64,000 bases of DNA, taken from assembly GCA_028820935.1 (NCBI GenBank), contig JAPPHZ010000038.1, positions 57,436 to 121,435 of the forward strand. Reading direction: 5' to 3'. This DNA comes from a bacterium (GTDB taxonomy: Bacteria; Actinomycetota; Acidimicrobiia; Spongiisociales; Spongiisociaceae). Under the pieces are notes generated by a model that worked only from the letters and a program-made list of their open reading frames with translations, had not been told where the DNA came from and searched no databases. Position 1 is the stretch's first letter. Each line of letters begins with the position of its first letter. The position numbers and the translations under genes were made by a program. This document shows, one piece after another, positions 17,021 through 26,467 of the stretch.

Positions 17021-18237
17021 GGATCGCAGACATCGAGACCTTCGTGGTGACCAACCCGAGACCGGATCTCGGCGGGCCCTACTTTGTTTTCGTGAAGCTC
17101 ACCACCGATGACGGGATTGTCGGCTACGGCGAGCACTACGGGGCCACCTTCCGCCCTGCCGTGGTGGAGTCCATGCTGGAGGACCTGGCCGGGGCGTTGC
17201 TGATCGGTCGGGACCCGTTCCTGATCGAGCGCTTCTGCCGGAGCGCCTACGGGCGGGGGTTCACGGCTCGACCCGACGTCACCCTGGGCGGCGCAATCAG
17301 CGCGCTGGAGATGGCCTGCTGGGACATCATCGGCAAGGCCGTGGACAAGCCCGTCCACGCGTTGCTCGGCGGCCAGGTGAGGGATGCGGTGCGTTCCTAC
17401 ACGTACATATACGACGAACCCGGCATCGAGGGTGATGCCGTATACCGGGATCCCGAGCTGGCGGCCCGCCGGGCGGCCGCATACGTGGCGGAGGGTTTCA
17501 CCGCTCTCAAGTTCGATCCGGCCGGTCCCTACTCCTCCATGGGCGGGTACCAGCCGCTCCTGGAGCGGATCGAGCTCTCGGCCCGGTTCTGTTCGGCCAT
17601 CCGCGAGGCGGTCGGGACGGACGCCGACATCCTGTTCGGCACCCACGGGCAGTTCACGCCCGCCGGCGCGATCCGGCTGGCGGCGAGGCTGGAGCCCTAC
17701 GATCCGCTGTGGTTCGAGGAGCCGGTCCCGCCGGACGATGTCGAGGGGATGGCCCGGGTCCGCCGGCACACCTCCATACCCATAGCCGCCGGAGAGCGCC
17801 TCACCGGCAAGATGGAGTTCGCCCGCCTCCTGGCGGCTTCGGCGGTCGACATCGTCCAGCCCGATCTGGGGCGGTGTGGCGGGCTACTCGAAGGCAAGAA
17901 GATCGCCACCATTGCGGAGGTCCACGGTGCCCAGATCGCGCCCCACTGCTACTGCGGGCCGATCGTGGGTGCCGCCAACCTGCAGCTGGCCGCCTGCTCT
18001 CCCAACTTCCTGATCCTGGAGGCGATCGAGGACTGGGGAGGGTTCCACGCTGAGCTCCTCAAGACCCCGTTTAGGTTCGAGAACGGATGCACTGTCGTCC
18101 CGACGGCCCCGGGCCTGGGTGTGGAACTCGACGAAGAGGTCCTGGCCGCCAACCGTTACGAGGGCGACCGTCTCCACATCGAGATGGTCGACGACCCGGT
18201 GGACCACAACGACCCCCGCTGGACAGGCCGCGGGTGA
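17017..18237 (+). CDS. Mandelate racemase/muconate lactonizing enzyme family protein (sugar-acid dehydratase-like)
   Basis: A 406-residue enolase-superfamily protein. The capping domain covers about 1-125; the barrel has 'TALKFDPAGPY', metal ligands in 'ADILFGTHGQFT' (Asp), 'LWFEEPVPPDD' (Glu) and 'PIAAGERL' (Glu), and the histidine of 'QIAPHCYCGPI' as general acid/base. The pattern resembles galactonate/mannonate-type acid-sugar dehydratases more than racemases. Translation is coupled to the upstream Zn-dehydrogenase, supporting an acid-sugar degradation role. Confidence 0.85.
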   Translation: MRIADIETFVVTNPRPDLGGPYFVFVKLTTDDGIVGYGEHYGATFRPAVVESMLEDLAGALLIGRDPFLIERFCRSAYGRGFTARPDVTLGGAISALEMACWDIIGKAVDKPVHALLGGQVRDAVRSYTYIYDEPGIEGDAVYRDPELAARRAAAYVAEGFTALKFDPAGPYSSMGGYQPLLERIELSARFCSAIREAVGTDADILFGTHGQFTPAGAIRLAARLEPYDPLWFEEPVPPDDVEGMARVRRHTSIPIAAGERLTGKMEFARLLAASAVDIVQPDLGRCGGLLEGKKIATIAEVHGAQIAPHCYCGPIVGAANLQLAACSPNFLILEAIEDWGGFHAELLKTPFRFENGCTVVPTAPGLGVELDEEVLAANRYEGDRLHIEMVDDPVDHNDPRWTGRG

Positions 18238-18400
18238 CCCCGTCTCACGGCCAACGGGAGATCGACCTCTGATCCAGGCCGGGTTGTCATCACCGAAGGA
18301 CCGGGGCGTGGGTCCGGACCTTCAGGACGGAACCTGATGTCTAGCCTCGTGAGATCACCATGGTGCTGGTCACAACAGGATGGCACGGTGCCTGTAACGT

Positions 18401-20194
18401 ATGCGAGTATCGATGCTTACCAAGCTGACGATCCGCAATTTCAAGGGCCTGGCAACGGCGGAGATCGAACTGGGAAATCCGGTCGTCTTCGTCGGACCGA
18501 ACGACTCCGGAAAAACCTCGGCTCTCCAAGCCCTCACTCTGTGGGATCTCGGGTTGCGTCGCTGGGCCGAGAAGCGTGGGAGCCAAGCACCGCCGGAGAG
18601 GCCGGGGGTGGCTGTTAACCGCCGGGATCTAGTGGGTGTGCCCGTTCCGTCGGCCCGCCAGCTCTGGCGAGCGCTAAGGGTCCGCGAGACGTATCGCGAC
18701 GAGAGTGGGCAGCGTACTCGCAACATACGGATTGACGTGATCGTCGAGGGAGTGACACGTGGTGAGTCCTGGTCGTGCGGGCTGGAGTTCGACTACACCA
18801 ACGAGGAAGGCTTCTACTGCCGTCCCATCCGTACCGACCCTGATGGAGCGGAACGCATGCCCGTCATCCCCGAGGGCCTCAGGCCGCGAGTCGTGATGCT
18901 TGGTCCGATGTCTGGTCTCATCTCCAACGAGACCCGGCTGGAGCCGGGGGCGATCAACGTGAGGTTAGGAGAGGGCCGAACCGCCGAGGTGCTGCGCAAC
19001 ATTTGCCTCCAAGTGCTCGAGTCGCCGGGAGGTGAGGAGCGGTGGGAGGGGATATCGCAGCGCCTGGAGAGGATGTTCGGCGCAATACTCGACCGACCCC
19101 GGCTGGTTCCTGAGCGGGGTGAAGTCGAACTCACTTACCGGAATCAGGGCGGTTACCGGCTGGATCTCACCACCGCGGGACGCGGCATGCAACAGACCCT
19201 CTTGCTGCTGTCCTTTATCAGCCTACATTCCGACAGTGTGGTGCTCCTAGACGAACCGGATGCTCATATGGAACTACTAAGGCAACGCGAAATCTACGGT
19301 TTGCTCAGCGAGGCTGCCGCCGGTAACGGCACCCAGGTCATATGCGCGTCGCATTCGGAGGTTGTTCTCAACGAGGCATTGACTTCCCCTGATCCTGACG
19401 CGGTGGTGGCTTTTGTTGGTGCCCCGCATCGGGTCGATCACAAGTCACAAGTGATCAAGGCCCTCCGTGATATCCGATTCGAGGACTACTACCAGGCCGA
19501 GATAACGGGGTTCGTTCTGTATTTGGAAGGCTCTACCGATCTGAGCATGCTCCGAGCCTTCGCCGAGGTACTGGGCCACCCGGCGGCTCCCGTACTGGAG
19601 CGACCGTTCGTCCATTATGTAGAGGACAAGCCCAATAAAGCACGCAGCCACTTTTTCGGCCTCAGGGAGGCCAAACCCGACCTGGTCGGATTCGCGCTCT
19701 TCGACCGGATTGACACCCGGCTGGATCCTTCAGGACCACTCGTGGAATACAAGTGGTCGCACCGTGAGTTCGAGAATTATCTGCTCCCATGGAAAACGCT
19801 CAGAGAGTACGCACGATCAGAGGGGCTGAAGGCCGCGGCCGGTCCACTGTTCGAGCAGATCGAAACGCGTCGGTGGGTCGATGCGATGGAACATGCCATC
19901 ACCGAGCATGTGCCACGGGTCGCTCGCCGCAACACCCATGATCCTTTCTGGATCGATACCAAGATCAGCGACGACCTGTTCCCGCGGCTATTCGACACCT
20001 TCTTCGGCGAGATGGATTTGCCCAACCGGATGCGTAAGGCCAACTACCACCGGCTTATCCGCGGCCTGGAAGCCTCGGACGTCCATAACGAGGTCCTGTC
20101 GGTGCTCGACACCATCCTCGCCCAGGCCCGGGGGGCTTGTCCGCTACCCAAGGCTGATTGCCAGGCCCCCAGGACCATTGGACACTGGGATTGA
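18401..20194 (+). CDS. AAA ATPase with C-terminal TOPRIM-like region (OLD-family-like nuclease)
   Basis: A protein of up to 597 residues (ATG 18401 or 18413). The N-terminal ABC/SMC-like ATPase has Walker A VGPNDSGKTS (about 32-41), a degenerate signature near 'LTTAGRGMQQTLLLLSF', Walker B 'SVVLLDEPDAHM' and the switch histidine in 'VICASHSEVV'. The C-terminal third has TOPRIM-type acidic motifs: 'LYLEGSTDLSMLRAFAEVLG' and 'GFALFDRID'. OLD-type proteins are DNA nucleases, some of them phage-defence effectors. There is no UvrD-like partner (as in Gabija). Base composition and rarer codons differ from neighbours, which suggests transfer. Confidence 0.75.
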   Translation: MRVSMLTKLTIRNFKGLATAEIELGNPVVFVGPNDSGKTSALQALTLWDLGLRRWAEKRGSQAPPERPGVAVNRRDLVGVPVPSARQLWRALRVRETYRDESGQRTRNIRIDVIVEGVTRGESWSCGLEFDYTNEEGFYCRPIRTDPDGAERMPVIPEGLRPRVVMLGPMSGLISNETRLEPGAINVRLGEGRTAEVLRNICLQVLESPGGEERWEGISQRLERMFGAILDRPRLVPERGEVELTYRNQGGYRLDLTTAGRGMQQTLLLLSFISLHSDSVVLLDEPDAHMELLRQREIYGLLSEAAAGNGTQVICASHSEVVLNEALTSPDPDAVVAFVGAPHRVDHKSQVIKALRDIRFEDYYQAEITGFVLYLEGSTDLSMLRAFAEVLGHPAAPVLERPFVHYVEDKPNKARSHFFGLREAKPDLVGFALFDRIDTRLDPSGPLVEYKWSHREFENYLLPWKTLREYARSEGLKAAAGPLFEQIETRRWVDAMEHAITEHVPRVARRNTHDPFWIDTKISDDLFPRLFDTFFGEMDLPNRMRKANYHRLIRGLEASDVHNEVLSVLDTILAQARGACPLPKADCQAPRTIGHWD

Positions 20195-20215
20195 AACCAA
20201 TGCCGGAAGACGACA

Positions 20216-21307
20216 TCAGAAGACGATCAGCCCGCGGGCCTGTTCACCGGCTGCGAGGGCGCGGAAGGCTTCGTTGGCCTGGTCGAGGTCGTATCGCCGG
20301 GTGATCAGATCTCCGATCCTCAGCCTGCCTGCGATGGCCAGTTCGACCATCCTCAGGAACTCCACAGCGGGATTGCTGCTGCCGTAGTTGGAGCCCAGGA
20401 TCCGGCGCTCTCCCTGGATTAGCTGCATGGGGTTCACGGAGAAAGTCTCGTCAACGCCGGTCAGGCCGATCACCACCTCGACTCCCTGCGGGGCCAGAAT
20501 ACGGAGGCCCTGTTCCATGGCCTCGGTGCTGCCGACTGCGACGATGCACGCGTCCACTCCGTGACCGGTCAGCCCCATGACCCTGTCGACCAGGTCCTCC
20601 TTGGTGGAGTTGACGGTGTGGGTGGCGCCGAACTCCCGAGCGAAGTCCAGCTTGGAGTCGATGACGTCGACACCGATGATCGGGTCGGCGCCGGCGAGGG
20701 CGGCAGCCTGGACAGCGTTGAGGCCGATGCCCCCGCATCCCAGGACCGCCACGCCCTGGCCCTCCTTGACGCGGGCCGTATTGACCACCGCCCCGAAGCC
20801 GGTGGTGACCGAGCATCCGATCAGCGCCGCCAGGTCGAGCGGGAAGTCTTTCCGGATCCTCACGGCACCTTCCTCGGGAACCACGATGTAGGAGCCGTAG
20901 GTGGCTGGACCGTAGTGGTAGACGTCCGCGCCCCGGTAATGGAAGCGGGTTGTCCCGTCTGCCATCCGGCCGAATGGAGCCTCGTTGAGGCAGAGCGCGG
21001 GATAGCCCAGTTGACAGGGTCGGCAGGTCAGGCAGTTGGGCGCCCAGGAGATGATCACGTGGTCGCCCGGCGATAGCGTGCGACATCCCGGGCCCACCGC
21101 GTCGACGATGCCGGAGCCCTCGTCACCGAGCACGATCGGGGTCGGTGCGCCGGAATGGGTGCCGTCGGCGGTGAGCAGGCAGCTGTGGCACACCCCGCTG
21201 GCGGTCATCTTGACCCGTACCTCACCATCTCGGGGATCGTCGAGGTCCAGCTCGAGCATCTTCATGGGCTGGCGCGCCTTCACGAGAACAGGTGCGGTAA
21301 TACGCAT
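20216..21307 (-). CDS. Zinc-dependent alcohol dehydrogenase, class III-like
   Basis: A 363-residue MDR dehydrogenase of the class III/Rxyl type: Cys40 in 'ASGVCHSCL', structural-zinc lobe 'CLTCRPCQLGYPALC', 'TGFGAVVNTARVKEGQGVAVLGCGGIGLN' in the cofactor domain. The canonical catalytic-zinc histidine in GHE is replaced by Asp62 ('VLGDEGSG'). Aspartate could still bind zinc, but the change is noteworthy. It stands alone, convergent with the OLD-like gene and divergent from the DUF4349 gene. Confidence 0.82.
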   Translation of the reverse strand: MRITAPVLVKARQPMKMLELDLDDPRDGEVRVKMTASGVCHSCLLTADGTHSGAPTPIVLGDEGSGIVDAVGPGCRTLSPGDHVIISWAPNCLTCRPCQLGYPALCLNEAPFGRMADGTTRFHYRGADVYHYGPATYGSYIVVPEEGAVRIRKDFPLDLAALIGCSVTTGFGAVVNTARVKEGQGVAVLGCGGIGLNAVQAAALAGADPIIGVDVIDSKLDFAREFGATHTVNSTKEDLVDRVMGLTGHGVDACIVAVGSTEAMEQGLRILAPQGVEVVIGLTGVDETFSVNPMQLIQGERRILGSNYGSSNPAVEFLRMVELAIAGRLRIGDLITRRYDLDQANEAFRALAAGEQARGLIVF

Positions 21308-21451
21308 GTCTTGCTTCCTTGTGGGGCGTCGCGAGTGGCGCCCGGCTCCGGTGGTGGGGACCGCAGTCGGGAGCTGCGGATTCTCAGGGCAGGATCATAT
21401 GCGGCCGGCCGTACCCTGGCGCCAACCCGGCTCCGGGCATAGCGTAAGGCG

Positions 21452-22945
21452 ATGGATAGAGTGGTTGCCATGGCCGTTGGTTGGGATCGTCTCCGTAGGA
21501 GACGCTCCACTAGCTCCGGGGCGCGGTCCCAGTTCATCTACTGCCTGATCGCCCTCGTCCTGTTCCTGGCGGCTGCGTGCGGCGGAGACGATTCCGAAGC
21601 AGAATCCGAGATGACCATGGCGGCTGCCACCGTGGCCGCCGCCGGCATGTCGGACGAGGCCATGGTGACCACCACCTTGGCAATGTCGTTCTCCGAAGCG
21701 GCCGCCGCCGAGACCGAAGAGGCAGCCGCAGATGGGTCCGACTTCGCGTCATCGGCGGCTGCCGGTTTACCCGCAACGACTCCGGCCGACCTCGGGCGTG
21801 ACATCATCTATCGGGGAACCATCTCGGTGCGAGCGTCAGATGTCGAGGCGGCCGCTCGTGAAGCTGTCAACATCGTGCAAGCATTGGGGGGATTCGTCTT
21901 CGGGCAGCAGGTCAGCAGTAGCCCCGAGCCCGAGTCCCGCCTGACGTTCAAGGTGATGCCTGCCGACTTCATGCCGGTTCTGGAGAGCCTTTCCCGCGTG
22001 GGCGAACTGGTCGACAAGCAGATCACCGCCGACGACGTGACCGAGCGGATCGTCGACTTCAGGAGCCGGATCGCCACCGCGGAGGCGAGCGTCCTGCGCC
22101 TAAGGGACCTCTTGCAGGAGGCGCCCGACCTCGAGAACGTGGCCCTGATCGAGCGGGAGCTCGTCCAGAGGGAGACCGATCTGGAAACCCTGCGCGGGCG
22201 CCTGCGAACCCTGACCGATCTGGTCAGCCTGGCCACCATCGAGATGGCCATCCTCCAGCTCCACGAACCGGTCCCCGAGACCGGCATCGCCGTGTACGCG
22301 TGGGTTTCCGACTCGGACGAGGATCCCTGCCTGGGCGAGGAGGTGCTCGTAACCTCCCCCGATGACGACGCCTACTTCTGCGTCCAGGTGGAGAACACCG
22401 GCGAGGTGGCCCTCACCGACGTGGACGTGTCCTCCGAGGCCCTCCGGCTACGTCCCCAGGACGGCCGCACCGACCAACGGTCGTTCCAACTGGTGGCGGG
22501 AAGCTTCGACAGGATCGAACCGGGGGCGCTGCTCAGCGCGGTATTGCACGAAACCATACGCGACGGGCGGATCGCGGGCCGGGTGGCTACCAGGGGCGGC
22601 ATCGAGGTCAGATTCCAGGTCTCCGGCACGCCGGTTCCCGATGATGGCGTCCCACTGGACGCGGTGACCAACGACGCGATCACTTTCGTGGTGGTGGACG
22701 AGGAGGAGGGACCGCCGTCCTTCGTCGATTCGGTCCGTACTGGTTACCGGGGCGCGCTCCGAGCTCTCGGCTACATCGTGGCGACCGTCGGCCTGCTGCT
22801 GCCCTTCATCCCCGTCGTGGTCGTGATCGGCGCCCTCTACTGGTGGATCCGGCGGTGGATACGCGATCGCCGATCTGCTCGGTTGGTCCGCGCAGACTCG
22901 AGCCCGGACCGTTCGCAACACCCACCGGACGAACCGAACGACTAG
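21452..22945 (+). CDS. DUF4349 domain membrane lipoprotein
   Basis: A 497-residue envelope protein. A hydrophobic N-terminal segment ends in 'LFLAAACGGDD', a near-lipobox with a candidate lipidated Cys near 43. An Ala/Glu-rich spacer follows, then the DUF4349 domain ('YRGTISVRASDVEAAAREAVNIVQALGGFVFGQQ', 'RIATAEASVLRLRDLLQEAPDLENVALIERELVQRETDLE' read in pieces, partly coiled-coil), a beta-rich region, and a C-terminal membrane helix with a basic tail ('WWIRRWIRDRRS'). Function of DUF4349 is unknown. Confidence 0.8.
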   Translation: MDRVVAMAVGWDRLRRRRSTSSGARSQFIYCLIALVLFLAAACGGDDSEAESEMTMAAATVAAAGMSDEAMVTTTLAMSFSEAAAAETEEAAADGSDFASSAAAGLPATTPADLGRDIIYRGTISVRASDVEAAAREAVNIVQALGGFVFGQQVSSSPEPESRLTFKVMPADFMPVLESLSRVGELVDKQITADDVTERIVDFRSRIATAEASVLRLRDLLQEAPDLENVALIERELVQRETDLETLRGRLRTLTDLVSLATIEMAILQLHEPVPETGIAVYAWVSDSDEDPCLGEEVLVTSPDDDAYFCVQVENTGEVALTDVDVSSEALRLRPQDGRTDQRSFQLVAGSFDRIEPGALLSAVLHETIRDGRIAGRVATRGGIEVRFQVSGTPVPDDGVPLDAVTNDAITFVVVDEEEGPPSFVDSVRTGYRGALRALGYIVATVGLLLPFIPVVVVIGALYWWIRRWIRDRRSARLVRADSSPDRSQHPPDEPND

Positions 22946-23048
22946 CCGTCCGTCCGCGCCGGGGGTCGATTCCGGAAGAGCGGATCGATAAGCTGCCAGT
23001 CCAGCGACCGATCCGCCGACAGACTCACCGGAAGGAGTGTCGATCACC

Positions 23049-23867
23049 ATGACAATCACGGATCTCGAGAGGGTCATCGCCGCGGCTGCGGAGCATCCGA
23101 GCGCGATGGAGGACCACGAGGTGTCGGCGGTCGAGCAGACCGTGGAACTGCTGGACCGTGGCGAGATCCGGCTGGCCGAGAAGGTGGACGGCGACTGGAT
23201 CGTCCATGGCTGGATCCAGCAGGCCATCAACCTCTACTTCCGGGTGCCTGAGATGGAGACCTTGCACGCCGGGCCGCTCGAGTTCTACGACAAGATACCG
23301 CTCAAGCACGACTACGAAGGCCGGGGCAACCGGGTGGTGGCCGGGGGCATAGCCCGTTACGGGAGCCACCTCGAACCCGGAGTGGTGATGATGCCCAGCT
23401 TCGTCAACATCGGCGCCTACGTCGGCACCGGGACCATGGTGGACACCTGGGCGACCGTCGGCAGCGGGGCCCAGATCGGTCGCCGGGTGCATCTGGCCGG
23501 CGGCGTGGGCATCGGCGGCGTGCTGGAACCGCCGGGAGCGCGGCCGGTCATCGTCGAGGACGACGCCTTCATCGGTTCCCGGTGCATCGTCGTGGAGGGG
23601 GTGATCGTCCGCGAGGGTGCGGTCCTGGCGGCCCAGAACTCGCTGACCGCCTCGACCCACATCGTCGATGTCACCCAGGACCCGGCGGTCACCTACAAGG
23701 GAGAGGTTCCGGCGGGTGCGATCGTCATCCCCGGCAGCCGGAGCCGGGAGTTCCAGGGCGGTACCTACGAGGTGAACTGCGCCCTGATCATCGGTAGGCG
23801 GACCGGCACGCACGACGACAAGCTCGCCCTGATGGACGCGGCCCGCGACTTCGGCTTCGCCCTGTAG
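23049..23867 (+). CDS. dapD: 2,3,4,5-tetrahydropyridine-2,6-dicarboxylate N-succinyltransferase
   Basis: A 272-residue left-handed beta-helix acyltransferase. It catalyses succinylation of tetrahydrodipicolinate in the lysine/diaminopimelate pathway. Visible are the N-terminal helical domain, hexapeptide repeats ('MMPSFVNIGAYVGTGTMVDTWATVGSGAQIGRRVHLAGGVGIGGV' in pieces) and 'EDDAFIGSRCIVVEGVIV'. Length and sequence are of the proteobacterial DapD type, not the roughly 317-residue mycobacterial type. The ATG at 23049 is preferred; GTG at 23037 lies inside the ribosome-binding site (AAGGAG). No other dap gene adjoins. Confidence 0.9.
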   Translation: MTITDLERVIAAAAEHPSAMEDHEVSAVEQTVELLDRGEIRLAEKVDGDWIVHGWIQQAINLYFRVPEMETLHAGPLEFYDKIPLKHDYEGRGNRVVAGGIARYGSHLEPGVVMMPSFVNIGAYVGTGTMVDTWATVGSGAQIGRRVHLAGGVGIGGVLEPPGARPVIVEDDAFIGSRCIVVEGVIVREGAVLAAQNSLTASTHIVDVTQDPAVTYKGEVPAGAIVIPGSRSREFQGGTYEVNCALIIGRRTGTHDDKLALMDAARDFGFAL

Positions 23868-23986
23868 CCACGGCGAACGGGGGCGACAACCGGTTAGGAG
23901 AGGCGGAAGCCGGGATGATGCAGCACCCGGGGGAGGGCCGCCACTCCGGTTCGAGCCACTCGGCTAGCGGACCCGGCTGTCCGCTG

Positions 23987-24310
23987 TCAGCCGCATCCGC
24001 AGCCCCCGCCTGACGGGTTGGCCTTCATGACGGTGAAGCCCTCGCCCTGGGGCGTCTGCACGTAGTCGATCGCTACGCCCTCCACTGCCTCACGGGTCTC
24101 GTTCGCCACAGCCATCTTCACTCCGTGGGCCTCGAACACCTCGTACTCGTTGCCCGCCTCCGGCATGAAGGCGAGACCGAACATGGTTCGGCAGCAGCCC
24201 TGCCCTGCGGGAAAGACATGCAGGTAGGCCCTCTCCGGCGCTCCCTCGCTCAACTCGATCACCTTTTCGGCCGCTAACGGTGTCAGGTCGATCAGCGTCG
24301 TGTCGGTCAT
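23987..24310 (-). CDS. A-type iron-sulfur carrier (HesB/IscA/ErpA family)
   Basis: A 107-residue A-type carrier. Conserved cysteines occur in 'GQGCCRTMFGLAF' and the C-terminal 'GGGCGCG', giving the three-cysteine set that holds a [2Fe-2S] or [4Fe-4S] cluster for transfer to apoproteins. The first segment 'IDLTPLAAEKVIEL' is typical. ATG 24310 agrees with family length. It is divergent from pdhA, a position where it could serve the many Fe-S proteins of this genome. Confidence 0.85.
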   Translation of the reverse strand: MTDTTLIDLTPLAAEKVIELSEGAPERAYLHVFPAGQGCCRTMFGLAFMPEAGNEYEVFEAHGVKMAVANETREAVEGVAIDYVQTPQGEGFTVMKANPSGGGCGCG

Positions 24311-24454
24311 TACGTGTCCTTCCGTCCTCGGCGCCTCCGCCGGACCATGCCCGCGTACCGGAGTGGTTGTCACACATGGATCATTCGGCCTGGCCGGACC
24401 TTCGAGCCGATGTGAGAGTCGGGCTTCGCTGCTGGACACTGTAGCCTCCAGGCC

Positions 24455-25501
24455 ATGCTTCTCGAGTGCCGGCAGGTACTGGCTGCCGACGGTACTGTCA
24501 TCGATGGCCGGGAGCCGGATGTCTCCACTGTGGCGGCCAGGTATGCCGCGATGACGGAGGCCCGCCTGTACGACCGCAAGGCCTCCGCCCTCCAGCGTCA
24601 GGGCCGGCTGGCCACCTACGCCCCCTACGAGGGACAGGAGGCGTCGCAGATCGGCGGGGTGGTGCCGCTGGCTCAGGAGGACTGGCTGGTGGCCAGCTAC
24701 CGGGATGCGGCGGCCATGCGCTTTCACGGCTACCCGTGGAAGAACCTGCTCCTCACCCGCATGGGCGACGAGCGGGGTGGCCATCCGCCCGAGGGGGTGA
24801 ACGCGACCCCGCCCTCGATAACGGTGGGCGGGCACATGATCCACGCGGTCGGGATCGCCTGGGCCGAGAAGCTCAAGGGGACCGGTGCGGTGGCGCTGAC
24901 CATGTTCGGCGACGGGGCCACCTCCGAGGGGGATTTCCACGAGGCCATGAACTTCGCCGGGGTCTATCGCACACCGACCGTCTTCTTCTGCCAGAACAAC
25001 GGTTGGGCCATCTCCATGCCCAGATCCCGCCAGACGGCTTCCAGGACCATCGCCCAGAAGGCCGAAGCCTACGGTCTCCCCGGCGTGCAGGTCGACGGCA
25101 ACGACGTCCTCGCGGTCGAGGAGGTGGTGGCCGAGGCGGTGGACCGCGCCCGGTCCGGGGAGGGGGCCACGCTGATCGAGGCCCTGACGTACCGGGTCCG
25201 CGGCCATACCACGGCCGATGACGATCGCCGTTACCGGGCCCGGGAGGAGGCGGCGGGATGGTTGGGCAAGGACCCGCTGGAGCGGGTTCGCCTGTGGCTG
25301 GAGCGGCGGGGGGCCTGGGACGAGGACCGGCAATCGGGGATCGAGAGCCGGGCTTCCCGGCGCATCGAGGCGGCGGTGGCCGAGGCCGAAGCGGTCGTTT
25401 CGTTCTCGGCGGGAGAGATCTTCGACGCTATGTACGAGGCACCGACCGGACCGCTGGCGGCCCAGCGCCGGCGCGCCGAGCGGAGTACCCGATGGGAGTG
25501 A
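24455..25501 (+). CDS. pdhA: Pyruvate (or branched-chain 2-oxoacid) dehydrogenase E1 component, alpha subunit
   Basis: A 348-residue E1-alpha. The thiamine diphosphate motif is clear ('MFGDGATSEGDFHEAMNFAGV' in part, then 'FFCQNNGWAIS'), with 'SYRDAAAM' and 'TYRVRGHTTADD' (phosphorylation-loop region of the family). It decarboxylates the 2-oxoacid with the beta subunit. The stop overlaps the pdhB start by 10 bp. Order E1a-E1b-E2 with no E3 next door is common in actinobacteria; pyruvate versus branched-chain substrate cannot be decided from sequence alone. Confidence 0.88.
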   Translation: MLLECRQVLAADGTVIDGREPDVSTVAARYAAMTEARLYDRKASALQRQGRLATYAPYEGQEASQIGGVVPLAQEDWLVASYRDAAAMRFHGYPWKNLLLTRMGDERGGHPPEGVNATPPSITVGGHMIHAVGIAWAEKLKGTGAVALTMFGDGATSEGDFHEAMNFAGVYRTPTVFFCQNNGWAISMPRSRQTASRTIAQKAEAYGLPGVQVDGNDVLAVEEVVAEAVDRARSGEGATLIEALTYRVRGHTTADDDRRYRAREEAAGWLGKDPLERVRLWLERRGAWDEDRQSGIESRASRRIEAAVAEAEAVVSFSAGEIFDAMYEAPTGPLAAQRRRAERSTRWE

Positions 25502-26466
25502 TGACCCTGGCGCAGGCTCTGAACGAGGCCCTCGACATCGCGCTGGACGACCCCCGCGTGGTGCTGATGGGCGAGGACATCGGGACGACCGGGGGCGTGT
25601 TCCGCATCACCGACGGCCTGGTTCGAAAGCACGGCTCCGAGCGGGTGATCGACACGCCGGTCGCCGAGTCGGGGATCGTGGGCGCCGCATTCGGCATGGC
25701 GATCGCCGGCCTGCGCCCCATCGTCGAGATGCAGTTCATGGGGTTCTCGTATCCCGCCTACGACCAGGTGATCAGCCACGTGGCCCGGATCCGGAGCCGG
25801 TCGAGGCACCGGTTCACGGCTCCGATGGTCATCCGGCTTCCCTACGGCGGGGGGATCGGGGCGTCGGAACATCACAGCGAGTCCACCGAGGCCATCTACG
25901 CCCACATTCCCGGCCTCAAGGTCGTGGTCGCCTCCACTCCTGAGAACGCCAAGGGGCTGCTCCTGGCGGCGGTCGAAGATCCCGATCCGGTGATATTCCT
26001 GGAGCCCATCCGGGCGTACCGGGCGGCGCAGGGCGAGGTACCGGACGGTCGCTACGTCACTCCCATCGGCGCCGGCATGCTCGAGCAGCGAGGTTCCGAC
26101 ATCTCCCTCATCTCCTACGGTGCGATGATGCGTGAGACCACCGAGGCCGCCCACCGCCTGGCCGCGGAGGGTGTCTCCGTAGAGGTGATCGATCTGCAGA
26201 GCCTCGTCCCTCTCGACGCGGACATGGTGGTGGCATCGGTACGCAAGACGGGAAGGGCGGTGGTGATCCATGAGGCTCCTCTCACAGGCGGTTACGGAGC
26301 CGAGATAGTCGCCCTGATACAAGAGAGGGCCCTGTACTCGCTCCGGGCACCGGTGCGGCGGGTGACGGGCTGGGATGTCACCGTTCCCCTCCGGCTCGCC
26401 GAGCACCACTACCTGCCCTCGGCGGGCCGCATCGTCTCCGCGGCACGTTCCGTTCTGGAGGCCTGA
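25492..26466 (+). CDS. pdhB: 2-oxoacid dehydrogenase E1 component, beta subunit
   Basis: A 324-residue E1-beta: 'ALNEALDIALDDPRVVLMGEDIG', 'GVFRITDGL', 'TPVAESGIVGAAFGMA', 'EMQFMGFSYPAYDQ' and the C-terminal transketolase domain ('VEVIDLQSLVPLDADMV', 'VIHEAPLTGGYGAEI'). It forms the alpha2beta2 E1 heterotetramer with pdhA. ATG 25492 has GGAG seven bases upstream; a second ATG at 25501 overlaps the pdhA stop. It ends 1 bp before pdhC. Confidence 0.88.
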   Translation: MGVMTLAQALNEALDIALDDPRVVLMGEDIGTTGGVFRITDGLVRKHGSERVIDTPVAESGIVGAAFGMAIAGLRPIVEMQFMGFSYPAYDQVISHVARIRSRSRHRFTAPMVIRLPYGGGIGASEHHSESTEAIYAHIPGLKVVVASTPENAKGLLLAAVEDPDPVIFLEPIRAYRAAQGEVPDGRYVTPIGAGMLEQRGSDISLISYGAMMRETTEAAHRLAAEGVSVEVIDLQSLVPLDADMVVASVRKTGRAVVIHEAPLTGGYGAEIVALIQERALYSLRAPVRRVTGWDVTVPLRLAEHHYLPSAGRIVSAARSVLEA

Positions 26467-26467
26467 G

